From Montifringilla adamsi (Eukaryota > Chordata > Aves > Passeriformes > Passeridae): a stretch of DNA of 64,000 nt. Location: assembly GCA_017590115.1 (NCBI GenBank), contig JAGGNK010006448.1, positions 13,951,860-14,015,859 of the forward strand, written 5' to 3'. This document shows, piece by piece, positions 36,161 to 48,897 of this stretch. The notes beneath the pieces are model-generated. The model made no database searches. It saw only the letters and a list, made by a program, of their open reading frames with translations, and was not told the DNA's origin. The position numbers and the translations under genes were made by a program. Within the stretch, counting starts at the first letter, position 1. Each line of letters opens with the position of its first letter.

Positions 36161-38622
36161 TTCATGTTCCTTTTTCTGTGCCTCTGTACATAGACTTAAT
36201 ATGCTAAGACTAGAGAAAGTGTCTCTTGCAGCCATTTGGAGATGGATGTATTCTACCTAATGGCCCTTTCCCTACTGTTCATGTTTTTTGATTACGTTCG
36301 ATTTTCCCAGGTGTTCTTCAGTGTTGATCCACTGAAGTATTCAACATCGCATTCCCTTTGGCTTCGCTAGGTTCTTTGAGTCTTTCATGTGCAAGTTAAG
36401 TGGTTTTGGTGCGCACACATGACCAGAGAATCACGTTTGCCAGCACAAGTCTTTGGCAATGCTGTGCTGCTTTTTTACACCAGGATTGATATTTACTCAT
36501 CCTGTAACCTGGTGAAACATACTTCTCTCTGCCCTCTGAGGTTATGGCTGAGCTGCTTGCTGCAGATGCGTCCTAAGGTTTCAAGCGGTATTTGTTTCCT
36601 TTCTGTGTCCACTCATGTTTTACAGTGATTTCATCATTGGCTGCTCCATCTTATTGGGCCAACTGTTTGTTACAATTTTTTTCTCCTTCAGGATTGAGGG
36701 CAAGCAGACAGGAACTCAGAACAGTAAAGATCAATTTGAAATGGGTTTGATAATGCTCTTAATTCCATTCACTTCAGTTTGTTCTCTGGGTGATTATTGG
36801 CCTAGCTATGAGTTCTTGTCACAGCCAAGTAGCAGCCATTAAAGGAATAAAACAAAATATTTGGGGTCCTCTGCAAACCACAGGTTGCTGTAGAATTATG
36901 CTGATTAAAAACTCTGCAATGAAACTAAACCAAACAAAAATAGTAAAAAATTGATTAAAACTAGGATCATTAGCAAAGGCTTAAACTTGTAAGAGGTAAC
37001 TCATAACAAGACTCTTATGTATTTCTATGGATGTACCCATTTTTTTATTACATCAATATATTATTCCGTGCTTCAAATAGTGGGCCATCAATAAGAACAT
37101 TAGCTTTAATAAGGTCTTTTAATGGTTATTCATAAATGTTTGCACTGTCTTTAACACTTTAGAAAAAACTAAGACTGGTCATTCCAGTAAACCTGTTCTT
37201 TATGACTTGTGACAGTAGAATACTTTAAATCTGATTTCTTTATTTTCAAGTGAGCAATTCCATTTTGATGACTTTTTCACTAATTGTTTTGGCCAGAGCA
37301 CATAAAAATACAATCCTCACCAAAATGCAATCCTAACACTGTCAGGAATCTAGTTATGTCATGCCACATCAAAGAGTAAATGCAGATTATCTTTTTTGTT
37401 TGTTAATATCAATCCCTTTAATTATCATTAGTTTGAAATTCTGGTTATACTAAAAAGGCTTCTAGAAGTGGAGGAGTTGACTTATTCTTGGAACAAGTAC
37501 TGGGGTAATTTTGATTTCCCTCCTTACTCAGATTTGCTTTCACAACTCTCTCTCTCTTCTCTAAGTGTAAGAAAACAGCGCAGCAAAAACCCTGCTTGAG
37601 ATTTTATGGGAAGGGAAGTTAGTATTTTAGGAAATCCACTAGTAAATTAATTTTCACCACACAGACACATCTTTTGTTGATTTCATCTGCTTGCATTCTT
37701 ATGCCCAAATACAAGCATCAAAGTGTCTGCACATAATAGTTTGGTCAGGATTCCTTGTGTACGACACAGAACATGGACAAGAGATGCCACCCATCAAGTT
37801 TTCAGTAGGTCTTTTTATGTCTTCTCAACTGACAATAACAAACTGGTCTTTAAATACACCTTTTGTATATTCAGGACCTAAAAGTTAGGGTGATCCTTTT
37901 GACTCAGAGTTTTCTTACTTTTATCTCTGTAAACTTGAGGCAAGTCTGGTGCCTGTTGTCTGTGCTTCCTGATTTTTGACATTCTTAGTTCTTGACATTC
38001 TTAGTTTCTGACATGCTGTTATTGTTGGGGTTATGAAGAATGACAGAAGTTATGTTTTGTGGCTGCATTGACGTCTTTTGTTGTTGAGCACACACACTTC
38101 TGCCAACATGTCATCATGACATTCATCATATTGTTGCTTTGTGAGAGTGTAGACCTGATTTTGACAAAATAATACATTCCTTAGTTTACTCCTGTGAATG
38201 TGTTGTTGGTTATCAGTGCAGGTTATTTGGCCTCATTCTGGGATTTCTTCTGGCACTTACTTACACATTGTCATCCATGCATCATTTGCACCAGTATTAA
38301 GATTTCCAACATTATTCTCTATGAATTGCCAGAGAACAAGGGAAAATCTAGAGTTTATAAGGCATCCATATACCTTAAGCCACAATTCCCATTTTACCAA
38401 TGATTTAAACTTTTATGACTGAAACATAAACTTCCATATCACATCCTTACAGTGATGGATTCTAGGATTGCACAGTCATCACCAGGATGTACAATGGTAA
38501 ATCTCCCTCTCAAAGTCTGCCCCTAATTGCCCCTAATTGCCATGCTCCTTTGAATATAAAATTTTCCTTACTATCCAGCCTGGCTAAATAATTGCATTCA
38601 GAGGAAGGTCTGCCTTTTTTGC

Positions 38623-38644
38623 TTTTTTTTTTTTTTTTTTTTTT
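38623..38644 (+). repeat. Poly(T) tract
   Basis: An uninterrupted run of 22 T, preceded by CTTTTTTGC. It could be the complement of a poly(A) tail of an antisense retroposed sequence, or a simple mononucleotide repeat. Confidence 0.85.
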
Positions 38645-41600
38645 GGAATATAAGATATACAACAGGAAATGTAAAATCTTTCTTTTTATGGAAGTTCTAG
38701 GTCCTTGCTGCACAAATCATAAATGACATTTATTTTTTTCATCTGTTCTGTGGAGCAGAAGCATGATATTTTCAGATAACATGTTCTTATGAGGACCAAT
38801 AAGACCATAACCATAGAAATGAGAGAGCTATGATTAATGATATGCTTCATTAAGCAAAGCTAATTATGGTACAGTTACTGTCAGATAATTTCCTCATTTC
38901 TTGCACTAATGCTGATCCACAGAAGTACATAAGACATTTGTAGAACTCTCTAATATATGTAAAAAACAAATTAGGAAAGAAAAATGATACCTGTCAATCT
39001 CCCAAACAAAGACAGGTTTTGGCACTGACTGGTCTGAGAATTCAGAAATACGACTCCTGAGACTACCACGGCTTCTCCAACTATATGGCACATATAGTTG
39101 TCTTCAGCCACCTAAATTAAAGCACTTTTTATCACCTGTAGTTCCCAAGACTACCCTTGCCTGACCCCAGCTTGGCTCCACAAGGACACAGAAGTGCCTG
39201 TCTGGCTGCTGCCATCATGAGGATGTCCTTGATGTCTCAGGGCATGTCCAGTGCCACAGGGCATCTGAATTGAACCTCTAATTTCTCTGAGGTTTCCTAC
39301 CATGTTAAAATAAAAGTTTATATACTATCCAACAGCTATTTCATCTGTTCCATCAAAAAATCTTTAGACCAGGGACCATATTCTTTTGATAGGGGAGACT
39401 GAAGAACATATAATTGCTGCAGAATTAAGTGCTATATATAGATAGTGAATATACTAGGTAGATATACTCTCTCTATATATATTACTTAATAGAGAATTTT
39501 TATTATGGTATTTGTTATTGAAAAATGCAATTCATTCTCCTGGGAAAAAAAAAAAAACAACCCACAAAAAATCCAGAAAACCAAACCAACAGTTCATACA
39601 CGTTTACTGAGTAAAACTGGTGCTAACAAAGGTGAAAATTATGGTATTAAATAGTGGAGAGCTCATAGTCTAACTGGAATAAAACTAATGTGAATTAAGG
39701 TTTTACTCTGACAATTCTAAGAGGAAAGTTAATGATTCAATGCCTGTGTCCTTGTGTTTAACTGCTTCATCCTAGTTCTGAGGCAAATCCAGGGGCAGAA
39801 ACAGATAAATTTGAAGCGAGCAGTACATATTAGATACAAGAGTGATGATTGCAGGTAGTACAGGAACTAATGGCATTGCGTAGTCTGTATGAAATTAAAT
39901 TAATTTTAATTTTTTTCTAATTTTTTTTTAAATGCACTGCAGATTTATGTCTTTGTCACACAGACATTTGTGTAGGTGTATGAAAAGTCAACATTTTACA
40001 CAGATGCACAGAGAACTAAGTTTGTTTAGCTTTGCAGATAGCATAAAATATGAATCAGGTTTGCAAAAAGCATTTTAATTTAATCTTTCTGCTCAAATGA
40101 GCAGTAAAGGAATAGTTAGTAAATTAACATTTAAGTTGATTAATAGGTATTAATTTTTTGATTCTGAAAGGAGCTTTTCTGTTGAACCTCTTTTATTATG
40201 CTATGAACAGCCATTACACTATTCCCATGCTTCCCCTACGTTGAATTCTTGCACTTTGTGCAGCAAAAGCCTGTCTCTGAGCAGGCCATGCTCTCAGAAC
40301 TCCTAACACATGTGTAGCCCACACCAACATCACTTGAAAGTTTGTTCCAATAGTCATCAGCCTTGTTTGAAATGCTGGTTCATTTCTTACATGATTTTGT
40401 CTGTGTCAGGTTTTCTCTCTTGCTTTGTCTTTCTCTGGTGGTTTGAGAATACCTGTTCTCATACCCTTTGAATTCCTCAGAACTTTTTAGTACCCTTCCA
40501 AGTTTTGCCAAAATCTCTTCAAACGTGTTTATCACGGGAGTTGCAGGACTATAACACCATCTCATCAATGCTCTAATTTTGTTCCTCCTCATTTTTCTCT
40601 AGGTAGGTAGATGTGAGAATGACATTGGCCCTTTTTGCTGCAGTGTTTCACTTGAAGCTGCTACTGAACTTCCTGACTGTTGTGTTACCCAAACTGGAGC
40701 CACAGTCCACCTTCATTAGACTTAGACAAGATTAACTGGCCTACTTTGAAAATGTAGTAGACAATCAATATTTTAATTCACATTTATATTAGGTTTCTCC
40801 AGCTGCAGTTGTTCTGGTCTTCTGGTATTCAGTAAAAAACAAAAATTAAAAACCAGTTTTCCAAAAACATTTTTTAGCAGCTAGTTTAGCATATTTGGGC
40901 AGGGTAATGAAGCCTGCTCACCTAGAAATATTTCTTGCAGATATATGTGGTTTAATATTCTCTTCTGTTAATAATATAATGGAAAGTCCTGCGATTTAGA
41001 AGCAAAAATAAAAATGGAAATCCTGTTTCTATTTAAATACAGAGAAAAATATTTGTTTCATTTTCTTTGGTGTTCTATATCAGGGATCCTGTGTTATGCT
41101 GCAATTTTTCATATTCTTATTACACTTTTAAAACTTTTTATTTTTCATCCATTTAAAATACATTATATTGTATTAGTTTGAGAAACTTCTGTTCCTAAGG
41201 TGCCAAATTTTGCTTGGGTCTGGCCTCAGTTTGCCCTTCAGGAACATCATCTGTTTGTAATAGTTAGCCTGTAAATTAGAACCAGCTTCCTCTGTAATGG
41301 TTACTTCACTTTTTCACTGTGCTGGTGCTCCCCTGTAGTGGTGCCTTTTGTATTACAAAATGATTGTGGAGTTTTTTGGGGAACACCAACAACAGCTGCA
41401 TGAGTAATCCTAAACCAACATTTCCTACAACAGCACAATTTCAATTCCAGGTATGGCAAGAAATAATTCATCATGGTGCCCAGTTTGGTTCAGGTTGATT
41501 TGGGTTATAATGACCCCCTGCTAGTAATCTGCCGCAGCTTGCTTTTTTGCTGAATTCATGTTTCACATTTAAATCTTGTGGTTATTTGAGTTATAATTCT

Positions 41601-43885
41601 AAGCAAAATGACAGAGTATTTGACACTGTCTTTTTTGTCTTCTTTGCCTCTCCCACATCAAAGTCCTTATTCTTTGAGATTAATTTTTAAAACATTGTTG
41701 ATTATTTTAAGTTCATTAACATAGCTTTTTATGAATAAGATTTACAATGCAATTTGTTTGTGGTTTTAACTGTTTTCTGTTAGGTCTGAAATATTGATAG
41801 ATCAACACTTCCTAGTATATATGTGTAATCTGTATAGTTAGGCGTAAAGAAAAATCTCTAATTGAAGAACTCCAGCCAAAATGAATTGCTTAACATGATA
41901 AAATATTGATTTAACTATTCAGATTACCCCTTTCTTCTGTGATTTGCAAGGAGGATATTCACAACTAGACCATGTAAAGCAGTTGTTCCCAGGCTACCAC
42001 ACTCATATGAAATAGCTTAGATTTAACAAGCAGTGGGCTGAACACTTGTACACTTGCCACCTCAATGGATGAGGCATCCAAAAAGCTGCAGCTGCCCAAG
42101 CTGATGTCAGCTAGGAACAAATATAATTTTTTTAATGGATTATTTGAGACAAAAGAATCCTTTATGTTTTAAAGATTTATGTGGCATAAAGGAGGAGAGA
42201 AATTTCCTTTACAGAAAAGTGCATGTCAAATTTTATGTGGTAAACTGCAAGCTCTGTTTGCTGCAAATTTATAGATTATTCATTACCTTTTTTGACTTGT
42301 GTAAAGTATTTACAGACTTGATGAGACTCTTCTCACATAACATAATGACTGTGAGAAAAATGCCATAAAATTATTTTCTCAGAGAAATTGCCATGGATTT
42401 CTTACTATTGACTTCTAAAAGAGTAGAGGGTTTTGTATCTTCAGAAATAATTTTCCAGCAGAGGCATATTTTGCTCTTAATTAGCTGAGCTAATCTGAGT
42501 TCTAATCTCTGTGTTTAAGCTGGTTCTTAACTAGAAATAAATAAGGTCAATAAATATACTCTGACAGAAGTTTTATTTTAGATAGTTCATATAGTCAATT
42601 GCATGACATCTATCTGGAAGGGGCATATGGGAAAGTACGTATGCTTGTTTTCTTCCTCTTATATTTTGGGTTGTCATATAGTTGTTCTTGTTTCCCAGTC
42701 TGACACAAAAATTCAAGTAGCATCAAGCTTTTGTCATTGCTAGTTATCAATTTTTAGAAGTGGGTGGAAATACTGTGATAATAAGTCTGTGTAGTTGTTA
42801 ACTGAGCCTTGAATATGATAAATATGATCAAAATATAATAGACATCAATAATGTAATATGATAAAAACACCTCAAAGATCAATACAGAGTTTGGGATACA
42901 AAAATGATTTTGAATTTTTAGATGCTGGAAATGACATCTCCAAGACTTTGGAGCTCCAGTATTTTTGTAATTAAAATTTTTTAAGTATTTGACTATCAGT
43001 AAATTTGAATGAATTTCACTTTCAGCAAACTACCAGGTTTGTCTCTCCTCTGGCCTCTACCTTCCACTGAGTGTTGCCTCTCAGTTTCCAAAAAAAAAAC
43101 CAAAAAATGCATTGGAAGCTCATGAGAAATCCACTAATCAGAAAAATTAAATTGCTGGTTTGCTTCCCTACATCCTACAGCTCCATCCTTTCCCAGATAC
43201 TCCTACTGCTTGCTCTCTTCTTCCCAGTCCATGCTCCCAAATTATCTCAGTCCCTTCACTTCTACTCCCTTGCCCTACACAGAAGATAGGATAGGACAAA
43301 AGTCACTGGTATGTGTTTGCTTCCCTGCTAACTAATTAGCTAAGGAATTATTATCTCTGAAGCAGAATTATTCAAAGCTGAAAAATGTAATTCTGTCTGG
43401 GAGACATTTCTTACTTCTTTTGTTCCTATTCTCCATTCCTATATTCTTGTCTCTATTTTTTGGCACTTTTCCCTTCTTCCTGGCCAAATTTTCTACTCAG
43501 TTTATTAGTCAACATATTTTCAATTTTTTATTCACTTTTTTATGAGTAGTTTTTTAAAAATTCTATTTTATCTTTTCCCTCCCTTCTTTAAAATGTGAAT
43601 TATGGCTTCTCGTGTCTATTTCTCACCCACGTTCTAGGGTTTCTTTGACCTATCTCTCGCTTGTTTTCTGCACATTATTAGGGCACCCTTTTAACACAAG
43701 AAGGAGAGAACTGGAGAAAGCCATCCTGGTGGGAAGCTGTGCTGTGCACCCATCAGTCTTTCTATCCCACAGCACACACTTCGTACTGAAGAGGTCTGAC
43801 GCTGTGACCACAGTCACAGGTTTCTGCGACCACAGTGACTGGTTTCTGCTTGTCTTGCTCATAACCAACCTTGGTGTTATTACAG

Positions 43886-44032
43886 GCCATGGTATCTGCT
43901 CATGTGGCCGATGCATTTGCCAGGATGGGTGGTTTGGAAAGTTGTGCCAGCACTCAAGGAAGTGCAACATGACGGAGGAGGAGAGCAGAAATCTCTGCGA
44001 GTCAGCGGATGGCATATTGTGCTCCGGGAAGG
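43886..44032 (+). CDS. ITGBL1: ITGBL1 internal exon: EGF repeat with N-glycosylation sequon
   Basis: A 147-nt exon between acceptor TTATTACAG and donor G|GTAAGATC, phase 1 on both sides. It encodes [20 protein letters not shown], then [13 protein letters not shown] and a segment ending [11 protein letters not shown], with eight cysteines. The first part completes the repeat begun in the previous exon ([11 protein letters not shown]). The second part starts the next repeat. CNMTEE contains an Asn-Met-Thr sequon and closely follows human ITGBL1 as I recall it. The frame runs open upstream of the splice site (from 43612), but that extension is intronic: it lacks the cysteine pattern and lies before a good acceptor. 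Confidence 0.95.
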
Positions 44033-44335
44033 GTAAGATCTGGCAGCTGAGCTACCCTGTGTCAGTGCCTGACAGAGGAAAATAATCACGTTCTGGAAGA
44101 CTAATGTGCATGGCAGGGGGTTGTTGTTCAGTAACCCTCTCTTTCAAAGGCACTCATTATTAAAAGCTTGTTAAAGGATGCTCTGTAATGCCCTTGCATC
44201 CATTTTGCCAGTCACCCACCCCAGCCGTACACGTTCAGCAGTGTTGCTCTCCTATGCAATTTGTTAGTAGCATATTATTTCCTGGATGTGTTTAGCTGAT
44301 GGTCTGTGTGGAACACCTGTAAATTATAAACTAAC

Positions 44336-44375
44336 TGTTAGTGCCCTTCCACTTTGGGGAAAAAGGGCACTAACA
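44336..44375. repeat. Perfect 13-bp inverted repeat (hairpin) in ITGBL1 intron
   Basis: Left arm TGTTAGTGCCCTT (44336-44348) and right arm AAGGGCACTAACA (44363-44375) are perfect reverse complements around a 14-base spacer. RNA from either strand could form a 13-bp stem. It lies about 300 bases after an ITGBL1 exon. It is too short for a typical microRNA precursor, and could be the core of a decayed inverted-repeat element. Confidence 0.85.
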
Positions 44376-45539
44376 CTCCGGTGGGGAAGATGGCAAATGT
44401 AATATATTGGACAACAGCAAGTGGAGGAAAGTGTTTAAAAGCAATTTGGTACCCTTAATCCCTCTGCTCCCCAAAACAGCTGCAAGGGAAAAGTAGATGT
44501 CTGCAACCCCCTCAAATGAATCCTACAAACTTTCTCATTTACTAATTTTCATTCATCTAGTTGCATCAGCTTCAGTTCCTCTCTAAAAAAAAATTGCCAC
44601 AGGGAAGAATAAAAGTTAGAAAATCTTGATAATTATCTGAAATTATTCTCTGAGGTTCTTACCTTGCAGTCTTTCAGGCTAGGAAATTGCATTAATGGAA
44701 AGAGGGCTTTTTAGCTCCCCTGTAGTGCAAATTGCCTATTTTTGTATATAATATGTCTGAAAGAGAATAGACAAAAAAAAAAAAAGACTGGTTGGAGGCT
44801 AAAATGCACTCAATTCAGACTCTGTGTCATTTCCTATATTTGTATGTTCCTTGCATAGACAGGAAAGAAATCTGCCAGCTGGAAAACCAGTTAGGAACCC
44901 TCTACATCAGGCAGATTTCCAGTTTTCCCTTTGGTAACTTTTATTTTAGTGCAGAGGAAATTTAAATGGGGTTTCTAGCCCAGGCTTCATCTATCAGAAT
45001 TCTCCCTATTGCACCATTTAATTTTGTTTTGGGGCTTTTTCCCCCTCAGTTGATGCAGTGTCATAAAAAAAGAGAAAGTTGCACTGTTTCTCTATTTTTT
45101 CCAGATGGGACTATCTTTAAATTAGTATATGTGTAAGAGTGAGTGAGTTACAGAAATGAGAAATGGAAATTACTCTGTTTTACTGCAGAGGTTAACCTTT
45201 TTTCTCTTAATGTGTGCCTTACTGAGATTTTTTTATATAAACCATGAAGATGAAGGAATATGCTTATTATCAATAAAATGTGCTATGTAAGATTCTGTAT
45301 ATATATAAACATGAAAAATGATATTGATTTTTAAAATATTCATATTATTTGTTATTTTTTGTAAGGATGGCTGAGAGCTATTTATTCCAGCCTGTGGGTT
45401 TTACTGTGAGAACAATTAGCTTTACCCATGTGTTGCAAGAGTACCATTAACTTTGAAGCTTTGGGAGCTGGTAATCCATCAGGAAATTGCAGAGATACCA
45501 AGGATTTTTAACCTCTGTTGTCTATGCTGCCAGGGTGTG

Positions 45540-45632
45540 GTTTGGGGTCTGGTCACTTTTATAATGTGTAGCAGCCTGAAAGGTGCTCTAGTGTTGTCCT
45601 TTCCAAACTGACCCATTCTGTGACCCTAAATC
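45540..45632 (+). mobile_element. Probable diverged CR1 3' tail
   Basis: The right end, TCCTTTCCAAACTGACCCAT followed by TCTGTGACC, resembles the CR1 3' terminus in sense orientation (consensus-like CCTTCCAACCTGACCCATTC). Left of about 45570 the match is weak. It may be only a short, old fragment. Confidence 0.45.
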
Positions 45633-45655
45633 CATACACAGAAAGAATGGTGGGA

Positions 45656-45682
45656 TTTTTTTTTTTTTTTTTTTTGGGGGGG
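45656..45682 (+). repeat. T20-G7 homopolymer pair
   Basis: Twenty T residues followed directly by seven G residues. Low-complexity intronic DNA. Confidence 0.85.
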
Positions 45683-48427
45683 ATTAAATTTCTTTGGCCC
45701 CTGAGCACACATTAGAGAAATCGCCTCCATAAGACATCTACAGTAGTGTGTGGCCAGTAAACATCCAAGAAGGCTACTATCTCTTGCCTCTTCTCTGAGC
45801 ATGATGGGGATCACAGGCAAAGACAGTCTAATTAAAATTTATGTATATTGTATTATTATAAATTTTGCTGCTATGCTATTTTTTTTCATTTTTTCCTTTT
45901 TTTTTTTTTTTTTTCAAATGTATTCTTGATGCTAAGTTATGTATCTTGAAATCATCTTACTGGCTGTTCATAGTTTAAAACACCGTTCATAGTGAAACAC
46001 TATCCAGGAACCAAAATGGCAAATTTTTCTTTCTGATTCATTACAGTGAGGAAAAAAAAAAAATGATTACTGGTCAAATAAAATGGAATTTTATTTGCAC
46101 TAATGATGGTTTTCCCATTTTTGTTGGAAACCTAGCCATGATATGCAAGTGCTAAAATGGACTGAGGATAACTTGAGTTTCTGTATATAGGTTTTAACAG
46201 ACTGTGAAGAGTCCTGGTTCTCAGCAGATAACTGCTGAACACTATCAGAAAATTGCACTCTGCTAATATAAGCAAAGCTGGGCATCCACATTCCTAGGCT
46301 GTTTTCAGAATCTTGGCTCGCTGACTGTGCCACCTGTAGCAAAAGCTCTTCCCAAGGAAAACAGCAACACCCACCATGCTGCTGCCTCCCTGGCAGTAAA
46401 GATAGGGATGTATATGGTGACTGTGACCGTGCAGGATGTGGGCAAGGTAATGAGCCAAATCCCATCCGAGAGGATCTGGCTGGGATCCCAGGAAACACCC
46501 TGCAACTCATTAGACTCAATTAAACTGAGGAGCCTCCCAGAGCAGCATGCCCTGTTCAGGGAGAAGTCTCGATACATTCTTTCCCTAACAGATTTTGCAT
46601 TTTGGAGCCTTATCTTCCTTGCTTGACTTGGTGTTAAATTTGCTGTATCTTCTGCAAAACAGTTTTAAACATTGTGGGCATCCCTCAGTAGCAGGATCAG
46701 TGCTTGCTGATGCAGAATCACTCCAGGCTTATTACAGTGTAAGACTCTTAATAACTGTTGTAATTTCACTAAAATCCTCATACTATTCCTCATTGTTTTC
46801 AGATGTCAGTAGCTTGCAGTTTATATAAACAGAGGTATTTTGTTTAAATTACCCTCAAGTATATCTTAGTGTACCTCTTAAAAAGCAACCCTGTGATATA
46901 TCTGCTATCCTCCACTGTCTCCTTATACAGCAGCATTTTTGATCCTTGTAGGGAATGTCAGTATTTTCTATGCCAATGGCCCTGTAAGCAATACTCAGAA
47001 CCCACAGAAGAAAGTAGATGCTTAATCAAATACTTCCATCCTCAAATGTTCTAATCACTAGCTCTTCCTGAATATATTTACATGTTCCATATGTTACAAG
47101 TTAAAGCATTTCCCTAAAATTAGGCAATGAGTTAATTTTTGTGAATTTTAAATAAGCATTAAATTACATATTTAATTACAAATTAGATACTCTGCTGAGG
47201 CTCTTCTGAAGTTTTCAAGAATTAAGCTTCAGTATTTATGGGAAAAGCAATGGAAAATTGGTTGCTATCAACAGATGCAACTTTTTTTCTTTAAGTGTGT
47301 TAGGATTATTACTATGGATTTTATTCAGAGGTCATTGAAAGAAGTGGGAAGATGGAAAAGCACGATTTTATAGGCTTTGGCTCAGGCCCTGTTGAGTAAC
47401 CCATGAATTCTATTTAGGTTATATTCTGACATAACCAAGCTTCCTTCTATATATTTTTTCTGTAATACTGCATTCAACACATTGGTGACTCTTTAATGGA
47501 ATGATTCTGGAAATATTGCAGGAAGCTAGGATTTTCAAGTGAATTTAACTCATTTATAAGCATCTTCTGTAAAAGGTCAACAGCTTCTTCGGTGAGATTT
47601 TTTAACTCAGCCCCTGAACATTTTGCATATATTTTTTGCTATAATTTATCTGGGTTTTTTTAATTTATTTTTTTTTAACATTGATTTCTGCTGTTACCCC
47701 TTCTTAGGGCTAGGTCCACAAAAGGATTTTTGCTTAGCAGTTAGTAAGATCCCCACTTCAGTGTTTACGTGTCTGAAATCTGCTTAGGGCCAGGCTGCTG
47801 AAGATGAGATCTGTAAAAGCCAAGTCTTTTCAGCCAAATGCTGGAATCATTCAGGAAGAATTACCATCTCCTTGTGGCATTTCTAGTTGCAGAAAAGCCT
47901 CTCTCGTACACTTCTCAGGCTTCCTGACACATGGTTGTCCAGGGGCACCTGTCATTGCCCACGATTCAGAGCCACAAACCTTCTCCTGAGAGTAAGGATG
48001 TCTCAGAGTCTTCTCTTCAAGGGAGGTTTCTGGTGCTCCATGGGTTATAGCATCACCTGAATTTGACCACACAGTCCCTGCTTTGCCTGTGAGGGTGTGG
48101 CCTGACATCCTTGAGGAGAAGGAGAGCAGTTTGTCCCAACAAAGTGTGTTAGGGCACACTGCAGGAACGAGGCAATTGCCATTATGTGCACAAACTCTTT
48201 CTGACCTAGAGCAAATGTTCAGTAAGTCCATGGGAGGTGGAGAAACTTCATAGCTTCATTTGTGGTGGTGGGGATTTTGGGGGTCTATAGATGTTAGTCT
48301 TGGGCACTGCTGGTCTTTTGTGAACTCACCCCTAAAAGCTTTAGATGAGGAGGACTATTTTCTTCCTGGGTGTGATTTTACTGCCTTCTGTAACAATGGG
48401 TTGGGGACAATTTCAGCTTTGCTAGTA

Positions 48428-48428
<1 letters not shown>

Positions 48429-48467
<39 letters not shown>
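48429..48467 (+). repeat. Poly(A) tract of 39
   Basis: An uninterrupted A run about 315 bases before an ITGBL1 exon. Its length may be unreliable because homopolymers are error-prone in sequencing. No source element with a clear 5' part is evident to the left. Confidence 0.9.
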
Positions 48468-48469
<2 letters not shown>

Positions 48470-48783
48470 AGTTACTGGGGAGAGAAGCCCTGATTGTAGG
48501 TCTCTAAAACCAAAAGAAAGCTTCAAAATGTGAGTCCTGATTAATTGAAATAGCAGGATCAAAGCTATTAGTAGTAACATCCCATCATACTCATGCGAAA
48601 AGAATCCTTTCATTCAAAAGGCTTTTAGCTTGATTATTTTCTTTTATGCAACAGCCTCTTAGGCAGCAATTTTGTGCACATGCACATGTGCGTATGTGTG
48701 CATATGTGTGACTTGGGTTGTTATTTTCTAGTTTGAATGTGCGAGTACTCTTTGACTGTGAGTAATAATTTTTGTGATTTCAG

Positions 48784-48897
48784 GCTCCTGCCACTGTGGA
48801 AAGTGCATCTGTTCACCCCAGGAATGGTACATTTCGGGTGATTTCTGTGAATGCGATGACAGAGACTGTGACAAACATGATGGTCTCATTTGCACAG
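48784..48897 (+). CDS. ITGBL1: ITGBL1 internal exon: penultimate EGF repeat segment
   Basis: A 114-nt exon after acceptor GTGATTTCAG and before donor G|GTGCAGTA, phase 1 on both sides. Read in phase it gives [32 protein letters not shown] and GLICT, joined through split glycines to SGK-G upstream and G-NGVCSCG downstream. The CHCGKCIC and CECDDRDC cysteine spacing is that of integrin EGF repeats, and the [13 protein letters not shown] stretch agrees with human ITGBL1 as I recall it. A start-to-stop frame at 48796-49092 is a shifted frame and not the protein. Confidence 0.95.

Larger units (their letters stand above)
33864..43885 (+). other. ITGBL1: ITGBL1 intron, about 10.0 kb
   Basis: Begins with GTATGTG and ends with TTATTACAG. 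It contains an antisense CR1 copy (35608-36160), a T run (38623-38644) and short tandem repeats, such as two copies of a 16-base unit containing GACATTCTTAGTT at about 37977-38010. I saw no further exon. Confidence 0.85.
44033..48783 (+). other. ITGBL1: ITGBL1 intron, about 4.75 kb
   Basis: Donor GTAAGATC and acceptor GTGATTTCAG bound it. It contains a 13-bp-arm hairpin (44336-44375), a probable CR1 tail (45540-45632), T tracts (45656-45675 and 45897-45914) and a 39-base A run (48429-48467). A G+C-richer region at 46300-46520 and another at 47800-48230 carry open frames without recognisable motifs. Confidence 0.85.

Noticed and set aside
35887..36165. A 92-codon - strand frame
   Set aside because: It lies wholly in an antisense CR1 copy and reflects the CR1 3' non-coding region.
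43612..43885. Upstream in-frame extension of the ITGBL1 exon at 43886, suggesting an alternative first exon
   Set aside because: A good acceptor precedes 43886, phase fits the previous exon exactly, and the extension has no signal-peptide-led or EGF-like structure that I can recognise.
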